This document shows positions 24,673-32,876 of a DNA stretch of 64,000 nt, in pieces. The stretch covers positions 620,001-684,000 of the forward strand of contig JACKLA010000001.1 of assembly GCA_024236155.1 (NCBI GenBank). The letters are read 5' to 3'. The DNA comes from Sphingomonadaceae bacterium (GTDB taxonomy: Bacteria; Pseudomonadota; Alphaproteobacteria; Sphingomonadales; Sphingomonadaceae). The position numbers were made by a program, and so were the translations under genes. The notes under the pieces were generated by a model. That model was not told the DNA's origin, did no database searches, and worked only from the letters and a program-made list of their open reading frames with translations. Within the stretch, counting starts at the first letter, position 1; each line of letters opens with the position of its first letter.

Positions 24673-26814
24673 TTAGACGGCGAGTGTCTTCAGGATAGGA
24701 AGGCGGCGAATTCGCTTTCCCGTTAGGGCGCACACCGCATTGGCGAGTGCCGGCATCACAGCCGCGACGGGAGGCTCGCCAAGGCCTCCGACCTCGGCAG
24801 TGCTATCGACGATATGAATGTCAATGCGCGGCGCGTCGGTCATCCGGAACACTGTATAGTCATGGAAATTCGACTGTTCGACGCGGCCATCGGCGATGGT
24901 AATCTCACCCGAAAGGGCGGCCGATAAGCCGAATATCACCCCGCCCTCAATCTGGGCTTCGATGCCGAGCGGATTCACCGGCTGCCCGCAGTCGACCGCC
25001 ACGATCACCCGTTCGACCCGCACCCCGTCGTCGCTTCGTCCCACTTCGACGACCTGCGCCATGAAAGTGTTCCAGAGGTGAATGATCGACACGCCCCTGG
25101 CGCGGTCTTTTCCCGGATCTTGGGTCCAGCGAGCTTTTTCGGCGACAAGATCCAGCACGGCGCGGGCCCGGTCGCTTTCGAGAAGCCTGCGGCGATAGAT
25201 CAGCGGGTCGGCTTTGGCATTGCGTGCGAGCTCGTCAACAAAGCTCTCGACAACAAACGCGCTGCGGGCGCCGCCCACCCCGCGCCACCAGCTCGTCGGA
25301 ACCAGCGTCTCGTGGCGGACGAATTCGACGCGGTGCCTCGGCAATTTATAGGGAGTGACAGCAGCGCCATCGACCGCGTCGCTGTCGACGCCGTCGAATT
25401 CGTCGCCATAAAGGCGCGCCATGATCGACGATCCCGCGATGCGGTGGAAGATCGCGACCGGCAGACCTTCCGCATCCACCGCCGCCTCGACCCGGTCGTG
25501 ATAATAGGGGCGATACATATCATGCTGCATGTCCTCCTCGCGCGACCATATGAGCTTGAGCGGATATGGGCACGACTTGGCGACTTCGACGGCCCGGACA
25601 ATGAAGTCGGGTTCGAGCCGCCGCCCGAACCCGCCGCCCATCAGCTGGTTTCGAAGCTTAACTTTTTCGACGGGTAGGCCAGCCGCTCCTGCCGCAGCGG
25701 CGCGCGCATCGGCGGGGATCTGGGTTCCCGTCCAGATTTCGAGTTCGCCGTTATGGAGATGAAGCACGCAATTGCCCGGTTCCATGGGCGCATGGGCGAG
25801 GAAAGGTTGCTGATAGTCGGCGGAGAACTTCGAATGGGCCGATGCAAGTCCGTCGGCGACATCGGCAAGGCTTGTGGTCCCCTCGGCACCGAAGCCCTTG
25901 CCGGTTGCAGCCGCTGCGGCATATTCCCCTTCAATGCGCGCCTGGTCAAGATCCGGCTCGGCGGCGGACGTCCAGACCGGGGCAAGCGCATCGAGTCCCT
26001 TTTTCGCGGCCCAATAATGGTCGGCGATGACTGCGACGGCGTCCGTAAGGACGACGATTTCAACAACGCCCGCGACCGCGAGCGCCGCCTGGCGATCGGT
26101 CGATTCGAGGCGACCTCCAAATGCAGGGCATTGGGCGATCGCACCGATCTTCATCCCCGGGAGCACGACGTCGATCCCGTAGATCGCTTCGCCCATGACT
26201 TTGAGCCGTGAATCGAGGCGCGGCGTCGGCTTCCCGATGACCGCGAATTTGCTGCTGTCCTTGAGCTGTGTGTCCATGGCCGGCGGCCGAGCCGCCGCCG
26301 CGCTCGCGAGCGCGCCGAAATGCGCCTCGCGTCCGGATGCCGCATGAACGACGCGGCCATCGCTTGCCGTGCAATCTTTCGCCGCGACACCCCAGCCGGC
26401 GGCAGCGGCCCCGACGAGCGAAGCGCGCATGTCCGCCGCGGCCTGCCGAACCGGAAAAAAGGTCTCGCGGATGGAGGTGGATCCGCCGGTTTCCTGGGTG
26501 ACCTCGCCGAAGCGTCCCTCTTCGCCGTCGGGTAGTTCGACGGCGATCGTGCCGACACCGACTTCAAGCTCTTCGGCGACAAGCATGGCGATCGCGGTGT
26601 AGACGCTCTGGCCCATTTCGGTCTTGGGTAGCGACAGGACGACGACGCCCTTCGCGTCGAGGCGGAGAAAGGCATTGGCGGTAAAGCCCGCCGCGCCTGC
26701 GGTCTCGGTCGCTCCCAGCCGGAAAGGAATGACGAATAGCGCCGCGCTGCTCGACGCGGCCGCAAGAAAGCCCCGGCGTCCAAGACGGGGTCCGCCAGAC
26801 GCCCCCCGTTTCAT
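24673..26814 (-). CDS. Molybdopterin-binding subunit of a periplasmic aldehyde or N-heterocycle oxidoreductase (IorB-like), 713 aa
   Basis: Large subunit of the xanthine-dehydrogenase family, IorB/CoxL-like branch. A twin-arginine-type signal is visible (RLGRRGFLAAASSSAALF, residues 10-27), so the complex is exported folded with its cofactor. Family regions include TEMGQSVYTAIAMLVAEEL, FLAHAPMEPGNCV, NQLMGGGFGRRLEPDF and GGLGEPPVAAVMPALANA, where the E of GEPP is the expected active-site Glu. The start overlaps the iron-sulfur subunit stop (ATGA). Next to the TTQ amine dehydrogenase it would be well placed to oxidise the aldehyde product in the periplasm; this is inference. Confidence 0.9.
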   Translation of the reverse strand: MKRGASGGPRLGRRGFLAAASSSAALFVIPFRLGATETAGAAGFTANAFLRLDAKGVVVLSLPKTEMGQSVYTAIAMLVAEELEVGVGTIAVELPDGEEGRFGEVTQETGGSTSIRETFFPVRQAAADMRASLVGAAAAGWGVAAKDCTASDGRVVHAASGREAHFGALASAAAARPPAMDTQLKDSSKFAVIGKPTPRLDSRLKVMGEAIYGIDVVLPGMKIGAIAQCPAFGGRLESTDRQAALAVAGVVEIVVLTDAVAVIADHYWAAKKGLDALAPVWTSAAEPDLDQARIEGEYAAAAATGKGFGAEGTTSLADVADGLASAHSKFSADYQQPFLAHAPMEPGNCVLHLHNGELEIWTGTQIPADARAAAAGAAGLPVEKVKLRNQLMGGGFGRRLEPDFIVRAVEVAKSCPYPLKLIWSREEDMQHDMYRPYYHDRVEAAVDAEGLPVAIFHRIAGSSIMARLYGDEFDGVDSDAVDGAAVTPYKLPRHRVEFVRHETLVPTSWWRGVGGARSAFVVESFVDELARNAKADPLIYRRRLLESDRARAVLDLVAEKARWTQDPGKDRARGVSIIHLWNTFMAQVVEVGRSDDGVRVERVIVAVDCGQPVNPLGIEAQIEGGVIFGLSAALSGEITIADGRVEQSNFHDYTVFRMTDAPRIDIHIVDSTAEVGGLGEPPVAAVMPALANAVCALTGKRIRRLPILKTLAV

Positions 26815-27272
26815 TGTGCCGTCTCGGCGGCAACCCGGACCGCAGCATGGATGCGCGGATAACAGCCGCAGCGGCAGATATTGGGCGCCATGCCGTCGCG
26901 AATATCGGCGTCGCTGGGATTCGGATTCTTTTGCAGGAGCGCAATCGCGCGCATGATCTGGCCGGGCTGGCAGTAGCCGCACTGGACCACGTCCGTATTG
27001 ATCCAGGCGAGCTGGACGCGCTGCCCGACCGCAAGGGTGTGCGCGGCCTCGATCGTCACCACCTCATCGGACCCGACCTCTTCGATCGCGGTCTGGCACG
27101 CAAATCTCGCCTCGCCGCCCACATGGACGGTGCAGGCGCCGCATAATCCCGACCCGCATCCGAACTTCGTGCCGGTGAGGTGGAGAATGTCGCGCAAAAC
27201 CCAGAGAAGAGGCGTATCTGGATCGACATCGACGTTATGGAGCTTTCCGTTGATCGTGAGGGTCCGGTCCAT
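26811..27272 (-). CDS. [2Fe-2S] subunit of the IorAB-type hydroxylase, 153 aa
   Basis: This small subunit carries electrons away from the molybdenum site. The plant-type cluster ligands are C39, C44, C47 and C59 (FGCGSGLCGACTVH, FACQ). The second cluster ligands are C98, C101, C133 and C135 (CGYCQPGQI, CRCGCYPRI). There is no signal peptide, as expected if it is carried through the Tat system by the large subunit. With no FAD subunit gene nearby, electrons probably go to the c-type cytochrome encoded 21 bp upstream in the same direction. Confidence 0.94.
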   Translation of the reverse strand: MDRTLTINGKLHNVDVDPDTPLLWVLRDILHLTGTKFGCGSGLCGACTVHVGGEARFACQTAIEEVGSDEVVTIEAAHTLAVGQRVQLAWINTDVVQCGYCQPGQIMRAIALLQKNPNPSDADIRDGMAPNICRCGCYPRIHAAVRVAAETAQ

Positions 27273-27293
27273 CGGTGCGCCGCGCGCGGCCTC

Positions 27294-27665
27294 CTATTTC
27301 AGCGTGACGAGGTAGGCGATCAGTTTTTCGCGCATCGTCTTGTCCGGAAGCTGCGCGACCATCTTCGTGCCTGGAATGAATTTCCCGGGGTAAGTGAGAA
27401 AGGCGTCGAGCGACGCCTTGTCCCATTTTACGGCCGCCTTCTTCTTCATTGCGGCCGAATAGTTGTAGGTCGTGCTCGCGGCCGTGCGTCCATAGACACC
27501 CGCGAGGTTCGGGCCAATGCCCGGCTTTGCGCCGGCTTTCGATGTGTGACACATTGCGCAGCGCTGTTTGTAGATGTCGGCTCCTGTGGGTTGGGCCGCA
27601 GCGGCAGGGGCGAGCCCCAAGCCTAGTGCGGCACAAAGGATCAGTCGGCGAAGCGCAATCATCAA
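27294..27665 (-). CDS. Class I c-type cytochrome, monohaem, periplasmic, 123 aa
   Basis: The haem site is C36-A-M-C39-H40, and the distal ligand is probably M102 in FIPGTKM, the normal spacing for mitochondrial-type cytochrome c. A signal peptide ends near residue 24 (PAAAA). It lies between the IorAB genes and the TTQ dehydrogenase genes, so it may serve as electron acceptor for either or both. Two adjacent Met codons make the start uncertain by one residue. Confidence 0.92.
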   Translation of the reverse strand: MMIALRRLILCAALGLGLAPAAAAQPTGADIYKQRCAMCHTSKAGAKPGIGPNLAGVYGRTAASTTYNYSAAMKKKAAVKWDKASLDAFLTYPGKFIPGTKMVAQLPDKTMREKLIAYLVTLK

Positions 27666-27692
27666 TCATTCTCCGGGAAAGTCAGCATAGGT

Positions 27693-28166
27693 TCAAAATG
27701 CCGTTCGAAACGTTGCGGGGGTGCGAGGGCAATCGCGAATGACCTCGGAAACTATGGTTTTACGGAGCGCCACGAGCGACTTGCGGCTATATTCGCGCTG
27801 CCTGAGGGCGCCGACTTCGGCTGCGTCGAAGCGGCGGGCGCCCGCCGGTGCGCTGCTCCCGCCGAGGTCGAACGTCACGAAATTGACAAGGTCGGCGAGC
27901 GCTTCATCATCTTGGACGGGTGCCCGTGCGACATTGGGTAGCCGCACCAGATATTCGCGGCCCTCCGGCGTGCACAGGAAATAGCCGGCACGGCCCTGGA
28001 GCTGCGGGACGCGGGCGGGGGCCGACTTTCCCCCGATCCCGTGGCAGCCGCCGCAAAATTCAATATAGTCCGATCGCGCGCTGTTCGAAGGGGACGCACC
28101 CCACGCCGCCCCGACCGCCACCATCGTCGCGGCCGGCAGAAGAAAGTAGCGGGCGCGCGGGTTCAT
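27693..28166 (-). CDS. Small periplasmic haem protein with one CxxCH, 157 aa
   Basis: Contains a signal-like hydrophobic N-terminus (FLLPAATMVAVGAAWGASP) and a single haem motif C38-G-G-C41-H42 followed by GIGGKSAPARVPQL. No clear Met ligand is evident late in the sequence, so it differs from the cytochrome at 27294. It overlaps the TTQ light-chain stop by 4 bp (ATGA). As I recall, aromatic amine dehydrogenase clusters carry a similar small haem gene right after the light chain; the function is unsettled, either electron transfer or a part in TTQ maturation. Confidence 0.75.
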   Translation of the reverse strand: MNPRARYFLLPAATMVAVGAAWGASPSNSARSDYIEFCGGCHGIGGKSAPARVPQLQGRAGYFLCTPEGREYLVRLPNVARAPVQDDEALADLVNFVTFDLGGSSAPAGARRFDAAEVGALRQREYSRKSLVALRKTIVSEVIRDCPRTPATFRTAF

Positions 28167-28708
28167 TCGGCGACGCCGACCAGTACGGCCGTGGAGCAAT
28201 GATATTCCATGCTGGTCGTACCGAAGCACCAGATGATGTCATTGTTCGTCTGCGGATGCGACGTCTCGGTCGCCCGGTCGGTATTGTCGCAGGCGCAGCG
28301 TCCGCAATCGGCGGTCCCGCAGCAATCGCGATAGGCGACCAGATAGGCCCGCCCATCGTCCGGGTTGATGCAGGTGCCGACCCACGACGTCGGGGACGGT
28401 TCGGTTCCCGGCGGACAGGTGTGGACGCCGCCTCCGCAGCAGGTACATAAAGATCCGTCGATCGCGCAGTAGCGCCAATAGTCGCACAGGGTATCGTCGC
28501 TCGTCTGCGCGTGACGGGCGAACTCGGTCTTCGCATGGCCCGACCGGTCCTTCGTGCCGGCCCATGCGCGGCTGACCGGGAGGACGGGAAAGACGGGCGC
28601 GGCAACGAGGACGGCCCCAAGTCTCGAGAGCAGGCCCCGGCGCGACGTCCTTCCCGCCATCTGTCGCAAGGCGCCCTCGAATTTTCCATCCAGCAGAGAC
28701 TTTGACAT
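28163..28708 (-). CDS. aauA: TTQ amine dehydrogenase light chain (MauA/AauA family), 181 aa
   Basis: Small catalytic subunit of methylamine or aromatic amine dehydrogenase. The two tryptophans that become tryptophan tryptophylquinone are W109 (PTSWVGT) and W160 (NDIIWCFG). D128 in AYRDCCG matches the Asp needed for TTQ formation. A twin-arginine signal (TSRRGLLSRLG, residues 21-31) is followed by the Cys-rich region CDYWRYCAIDGSLC. I count 14 cysteines, two more than the 12 I recall for the Paracoccus methylamine enzyme. Gene order heavy chain, mauE, mauD, light chain is the canonical BEDA order. Whether the substrate is methylamine, an aralkylamine or another primary amine cannot be told. 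Confidence 0.94.
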   Translation of the reverse strand: MSKSLLDGKFEGALRQMAGRTSRRGLLSRLGAVLVAAPVFPVLPVSRAWAGTKDRSGHAKTEFARHAQTSDDTLCDYWRYCAIDGSLCTCCGGGVHTCPPGTEPSPTSWVGTCINPDDGRAYLVAYRDCCGTADCGRCACDNTDRATETSHPQTNNDIIWCFGTTSMEYHCSTAVLVGVAE

Positions 28709-28721
28709 CTGATTTGCCCCC

Positions 28722-29327
28722 TTAGTGCGCGGCCTGCGCCTTGCGCGTTTCGATATAGTCCTGCACCGAATGCAGGCCGGTCTCGGCCGACACGAACATG
28801 CTTTCGATATGCTCGCGGCTGTTCACGAGGCCACGCGACAATATCGTCCCGTCGTCGCCGAGCAGGACGGCGTGAGGAAGTTTGTCCACGGCGAAGGACC
28901 GTCCGAGCAGAGCGTCGTTCAGAAAATGATATCCGCCAAGGTCTGCGGTCTCGACGAGCTTTCTCTGAGCGCCCTCACGATCGTCGCCTGCGAAGATCAG
29001 CTCCACATCCTCCGAACGGGCGAGGCTCTTTGCGAAGGGAATGAGCTTTTTGCAGACTGGGCAGTGCGACGAGACGAAGAGGATGAGGCGCCGTTTGCCG
29101 GGCGCAAGCGCGCCGCCAATGTCGACGTGGTGGCCCTCGAGCGAATACGCCCGAACCTTTGGCGCCGGCCCGCCAACCGTCGGACCTTGCTTGGGCGTCA
29201 ACGCCCCGGCGGGTGCGACCCGCTCGTGCAGGACCCCGACCTGCCGGGCGAGAGCGAGAATGGCGACGATCGCGGCGACGAGGAGAATCCAGGTCAGGAT
29301 CTGCGAGACAATGAGGGCGGTGATCAT
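28722..29327 (-). CDS. mauD: MauD, thioredoxin-like maturation protein for the TTQ enzyme, 201 aa
   Basis: A membrane-anchored (TM about 7-27) thioredoxin-fold protein with the redox motif C89-P-V-C92 (SSHCPVCKKL). MauD proteins help form the six disulfides of the light chain in the periplasm. The start ATG 29327 overlaps the mauE stop (ATGA); the longer upstream frame is shadow. It is followed 13 bp later by the light-chain gene. Confidence 0.92.
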   Translation of the reverse strand: MITALIVSQILTWILLVAAIVAILALARQVGVLHERVAPAGALTPKQGPTVGGPAPKVRAYSLEGHHVDIGGALAPGKRRLILFVSSHCPVCKKLIPFAKSLARSEDVELIFAGDDREGAQRKLVETADLGGYHFLNDALLGRSFAVDKLPHAVLLGDDGTILSRGLVNSREHIESMFVSAETGLHSVQDYIETRKAQAAH

Positions 29328-29869
29328 GTGGAGCGCACTCCGGCGCGCGGCGTTGGCTGCATCCGCGATACGGCGCGATATATGCGGATCAGAAGCAAAG
29401 TTGCGGCGCCGCAGGTCAGGCCTGCGGCAGTTGCGATCGAAATCGAAGCCTCGCCGATACCCGTCGAGACGGTCAAAGCCGCCGCCAGCAGCAGGTTGCC
29501 GCCAGCGATCGCCCAACTGATCGGCGTCGCATCACCGCCGCAGCCGCATTCGAGCTCGGTGCGTCCGCGCAGAAGGTTGAGCGCCACGGCCAGTCCGAAA
29601 GCCGCGAACATTGTGGCGGCGCCGCAGACGACGGCCGGCACGCCGGGGAGAATGAGCAGGATCCCGAAGAGCATTTCCGCAATCGGCAAGGCCGCGGCGA
29701 ACGGGAGCACGAGGGGTGCGGGCACGATATCATAGGCCGCGACAACCGGCGAGAAATCGTCGCTCGACCAGAATTTCGACGCGCCCGCCGCAACCAGCAT
29801 CGTCCCTGCAAAGCCGTGGATCGCCCCGACGCCCGCGTCGGCCAGAAACGAAGGCAGATCGCCGGTCAT
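29324..29869 (-). CDS. mauE: MauE, membrane protein for TTQ enzyme maturation, 181 aa
   Basis: A DoxX/MauE-type integral membrane protein with about four to five hydrophobic segments and a Cys pair C108-G-C110 (ELECGCGG). It is thought to pass electrons to or from MauD for disulfide formation in the light chain. It overlaps the heavy-chain stop and the mauD start by 4 bp each, so all three are co-translated. Confidence 0.92.
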   Translation of the reverse strand: MTGDLPSFLADAGVGAIHGFAGTMLVAAGASKFWSSDDFSPVVAAYDIVPAPLVLPFAAALPIAEMLFGILLILPGVPAVVCGAATMFAAFGLAVALNLLRGRTELECGCGGDATPISWAIAGGNLLLAAALTVSTGIGEASISIATAAGLTCGAATLLLIRIYRAVSRMQPTPRAGVRST

Positions 29870-31029
29870 GGCCCGACTGCGGGTACGAGCAGCATGCCGT
29901 GGCCCGCCTCTTCGATTTCATGCTTCGGCTCAAGGGTCAGCGCATCCCAGACGAACAGGGTCCCCTCGCTGCCGAGGAACAGTAGCGGCGCGGCGTCCTG
30001 ACTGACGGCAAGATCGGTGATGCTCCCGGGCAATTTCACACGCTTCAGAAGCTTGCGCGTCGACGCCTCGAAAACCCATATCTCCTGGCCCGGAACCTTC
30101 TGCGACCAGAACTCGCCCATGTGCATGAGCACGAACAGGCGGTCGGCACGGCTGTTGTAAGCGAGTGGTTGGCGGCCGCCGGGATACCAGTTGACGTTGA
30201 GTGGCGCGGTGGTGCCGACGGGATAGCCAGCGGCCTCCTGAAGCGACCATGGCTCGCCGAGCTTCAGCGTCCCCTTGTTGCTCGCGCTGACGACCTTCCC
30301 GCTATACGTGAGGAAAACAGCTTCGGCGGTCAGCGCATTGACTGCGAAATTGTCGAACACGGGGTCGTTTTCCGCCGAGAAGAAGGCCTCGCTCGTCGTG
30401 ACGACAGGCTCCTTGCGCTGTCCGACCGATACCAGCCCGGCGGTTCCGTCCGAACAGAGTGTGATACCGCCGTCCTTGCCAAATCCGGTTACGAGCGAAC
30501 AGCCCGGAACCTCGACAGTCTTCGTCACGCGCCCGGCCCCGAGGTCGACAACCGCGATCGAATTGGCCGGGTCCATATTGTAAACGAATGCGTGGCGGCC
30601 GTCGCCGGATATGCCGACGAGATTTTTGCGATTGCCCACAAGCAGCCGGCCCGGAAGGCTTATTTCGCGCAGCACCTTCAGCGTCTTCGCGTCACGGACG
30701 GTGAGATAATCCTGGCGAGTGCCGCGATTGTGCTTTGTCCAGACAGTTTCAGCAGTGTAGAAATAGCGACCGGCAGGGTCAGCCGCCGTGCTCGCGAGCT
30801 GGGTGATATGCAACTGGCCGAGCATCTTGCCCGTCTCGCCGTCGAAGATGCGATTGGCACCTCCGGCCCAATTATCCTCGGTAATGATCCAGTGCGGCGA
30901 GACGTCCGGCAGGGCAAGCGTGTCGCTATCTTCGACCTCGAGCGGCGCCGGGGCATCGTCTTGGGCCGACGCCAGCGGCGAGACCGACATCAGCGACGCT
31001 GCAATCAATGGTCCGAACAGGCGCTTCAT
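29866..31029 (-). CDS. aauB: TTQ amine dehydrogenase heavy chain (MauB/AauB family), 387 aa
   Basis: The large subunit, a seven-bladed beta-propeller that cradles the light chain. A signal peptide ends at residue 22 (PLASA). Blade-like repeats run through the protein, for example GRYFYTAETVWTKHNRGTRQ, HAFVYNMDPANSIAVVD and DRLFVLMHMGEFWSQK. The ending LFLGSEGTLFVWDALTLEP is also characteristic. ATG 31029 is chosen because it yields the signal peptide. It is the first gene of the coupled heavy chain-mauE-mauD-light chain run; the promoter must lie in the 590-bp gap upstream. No mauF or mauG homologue is present in the window. Confidence 0.9.
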   Translation of the reverse strand: MKRLFGPLIAASLMSVSPLASAQDDAPAPLEVEDSDTLALPDVSPHWIITEDNWAGGANRIFDGETGKMLGQLHITQLASTAADPAGRYFYTAETVWTKHNRGTRQDYLTVRDAKTLKVLREISLPGRLLVGNRKNLVGISGDGRHAFVYNMDPANSIAVVDLGAGRVTKTVEVPGCSLVTGFGKDGGITLCSDGTAGLVSVGQRKEPVVTTSEAFFSAENDPVFDNFAVNALTAEAVFLTYSGKVVSASNKGTLKLGEPWSLQEAAGYPVGTTAPLNVNWYPGGRQPLAYNSRADRLFVLMHMGEFWSQKVPGQEIWVFEASTRKLLKRVKLPGSITDLAVSQDAAPLLFLGSEGTLFVWDALTLEPKHEIEEAGHGMLLVPAVGP

Positions 31030-31619
31030 GACATCTCCCCCGACTGACAAATGGCCCGCGAAGTGCCCGTCGATCGCTGCCACGGCCTCGCCCTTCAAGA
31101 GTGAGGCAGTCTCCGGCGCGTTGGTCGACCCTGGCTGTCCAAGAGCCGCCGCGAGGCTTCGCATTCCATGAAGATTAGCTATTCCTCACGTCGTACCGAG
31201 GCAACTGCTTCACCTCGTTTGTCGAGGGTGGACAAGGCCGTGCGCCGCGCCCGCGTCGGCATCTATCAGTGACAATATTTGAATTTTAGAACAATCGGTT
31301 AAGTGAGAATTTGGGCTGACAGGCGTTGGCGCAATGGTGCCGCGCCATCACCATTGCAGCCGGTTTTGTCACCGTCTGGTTCGCGCGCGTCCGAAGCGTC
31401 ATGCCGGCTATGCGGTGGGCGGCCATGCGCCCGTGCCGGTCACGCCCCACAGCCTCATTGCCACGGCGGTGACCGAGCGACACCAGGAGGGAAAAATAGG
31501 CACCAGTCGGGCCGAAAAATTCGCTGTGACGCTGCGGATGTGAGGTTCAAACAGCGGTAAGGCGTCGGCTTCGGCCCGACCTTGTTGTTGCGCGTGCGGC
31601 TGGCTTCGGGAGGGGCATT
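31030..31619. other. 590-bp intergenic region, promoter side of the TTQ operon
   Basis: This gap separates the divergent heavy-chain gene and the truncated amine oxidase gene, so it should hold both promoters. An AT-rich patch at 31264-31310 (ACAATATTTGAATTTTAGAACAAT) is the best promoter candidate. Short open frames here lack ribosome sites and domains. I see no RNA gene or repeat. Confidence 0.4.
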
Positions 31620-32183
31620 ATGAACGGACTGGATCGGCGGACTTTTCTTGCTTCCTCACTCCTCGCGGGAACCGTCCTCGTGAACGGCCCGCGCGCATCG
31701 GCGCGCGAGGCGGAGGAATTGGCCGAGCGGCGAGTTTGGGACGTTATCGTCATCGGAGCCGGGGTCAGCGGATTGTCCGCGGCGGCCGAGATCCGACGGG
31801 CGGGAAAATCCGTTCTCGTGCTCGAGGCGCGCGATCGCATCGGTGGCAGGATGTGGACGGACCGTACCTCCATGTCGATCCCGATCGAACGCGGCTGCGA
31901 ACTCATCCACGGCGGTCCCCACGTCTCGACCTGGCGATATGTAAAAAGCGAAAAGCTTCGAACGAAGATGTTCAGGCGCTATTTTCGCAAGGTGAATGCG
32001 GGCGATCCTTGGCAGCCGCGGGATATCGTCGCCCATTTTTTCTTTCCGCGGGGCAAGCCTGCGGGTCTCCGTCTCCCGCTCCCTGCGCCCGGTCCAGGTC
32101 AGACGGGCGAGGCCTATCTCCGGAGCCTTGGATTGCCGCCCGAAAACTGGCCGGTGAATGTCCATCGCCTCTTAGGGGGATTC
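31620..32183 (+). pseudogene. Flavin monoamine oxidase, truncated after about 188 residues
   Basis: The N-terminus has a twin-arginine signal (LDRRTFLASSLLAGTVLV), then the FAD-binding motif VIVIGAGVSGLSAAAEI and the second flavin motif LEARDRIGGRMWT, as in monoamine and amino acid oxidases of about 450-550 residues. The frame then runs, with no stop, into a different secreted protein whose own GTG start is at 32184. The remaining catalytic two-thirds is absent from the window, so the gene is broken at the island edge. Before the break it fits the amine-catabolism theme of the left region. Confidence 0.85.
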
Positions 32184-32819
32184 GTGAGAAATATTCAGAG
32201 TCGCTTGTGTCGCTCGACGGCGATTGGGCTGGTTGCTGTCGCCTCATACCTCGTTGCTGATGGAGCTTCGTTCGCCCAACAGAGCACTGAGAACCATAGT
32301 TACGATGCTCTTGGTCGCTTGAGGTCTACGAATACGACTGGTGGTTCGAACAACGGGGATGCTCGGTCACTTTGCTATGATCAGGCAGGAAATCGAACAA
32401 CCTTCAGGGCGAGCACAGATGGAAGTGTGGCAAGCTGTTCCAATTCACCGACACCGACACCGACGCCCACCCCAACTCCTACGCCGACTCCAACACCAAC
32501 ACCAACCAATTCACCTCCGGTTACTCAGAATGATAGCGTTTCAGGTGGCTGCGGGACTTGGACGATCATCAATTTGACCGGAAACGATTCCGATCCCGAA
32601 GGAAATTATCCACTCGGCCTTGTGTCTATTACGCAGAGTTCGGGAGGTAATTCCATGGCTACTATTTACTCGTCAACTTCCGCTGACGTGTATTTTGCTT
32701 CGTCAGCGCTCGACCAGACGACGTTCCTGTATACGGTTCAGGATTCACTCGGCGCAACGAGCACCGGAACACTGACGGTTTCAGTCACGAGTTGTAACGG
32801 GGGGCCGCCCCCGCTTTGA
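32184..32819 (+). CDS. Secreted protein with a YD repeat, Pro-Thr linker and Ig-like domain, 211 aa
   Basis: GTG at 32184 follows an AGGGGG site and gives a clean signal peptide (AIGLVAVASYLVADGASFA). A single Rhs-type YD unit follows (YDALGRLRSTNTTGG, CYDQAGNRTTFRAS). Then come ten Pro-Thr pairs (32448-32507) and a C-terminal Ig-like/cadherin-like domain (LTGNDSDPEGNYPLGLVSI, LYTVQDSLGATSTGTLTV). It is in the same frame as the broken amine oxidase, so an accidental fusion could be made. It sits just ahead of the large Rhs gene and may be a piece of an earlier Rhs protein or an accessory. Confidence 0.6.
   Translation: MRNIQSRLCRSTAIGLVAVASYLVADGASFAQQSTENHSYDALGRLRSTNTTGGSNNGDARSLCYDQAGNRTTFRASTDGSVASCSNSPTPTPTPTPTPTPTPTPTPTNSPPVTQNDSVSGGCGTWTIINLTGNDSDPEGNYPLGLVSITQSSGGNSMATIYSSTSADVYFASSALDQTTFLYTVQDSLGATSTGTLTVSVTSCNGGPPPL
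32448..32507 (+). repeat. CCN-ACN codon repeat (ten Pro-Thr pairs)
   Basis: Ten consecutive proline-threonine codon pairs, with mixed third bases, make a 60-bp degenerate hexanucleotide repeat. It forms a rigid extracellular linker between the YD unit and the Ig-like domain. The varied third positions suggest protein-level selection rather than recent slippage. Confidence 0.8.
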
Positions 32820-32876
32820 CGCGCATCTTCATATCACAACAGACCCGAGAAAATCTCATTTGGGTGCAGGAAAGCC

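Noticed and set aside
28163..31029. Naming the TTQ enzyme methylamine dehydrogenase
   Set aside because: MauA and AauA families share the motifs seen; without phylogeny and with no mauG present the substrate cannot be fixed.
32160..32200. Left attachment site matching the tRNA-Thr 3' end
   Set aside because: I compared this junction by eye with the sequence at 50551-50590 and found no shared stretch of useful length.
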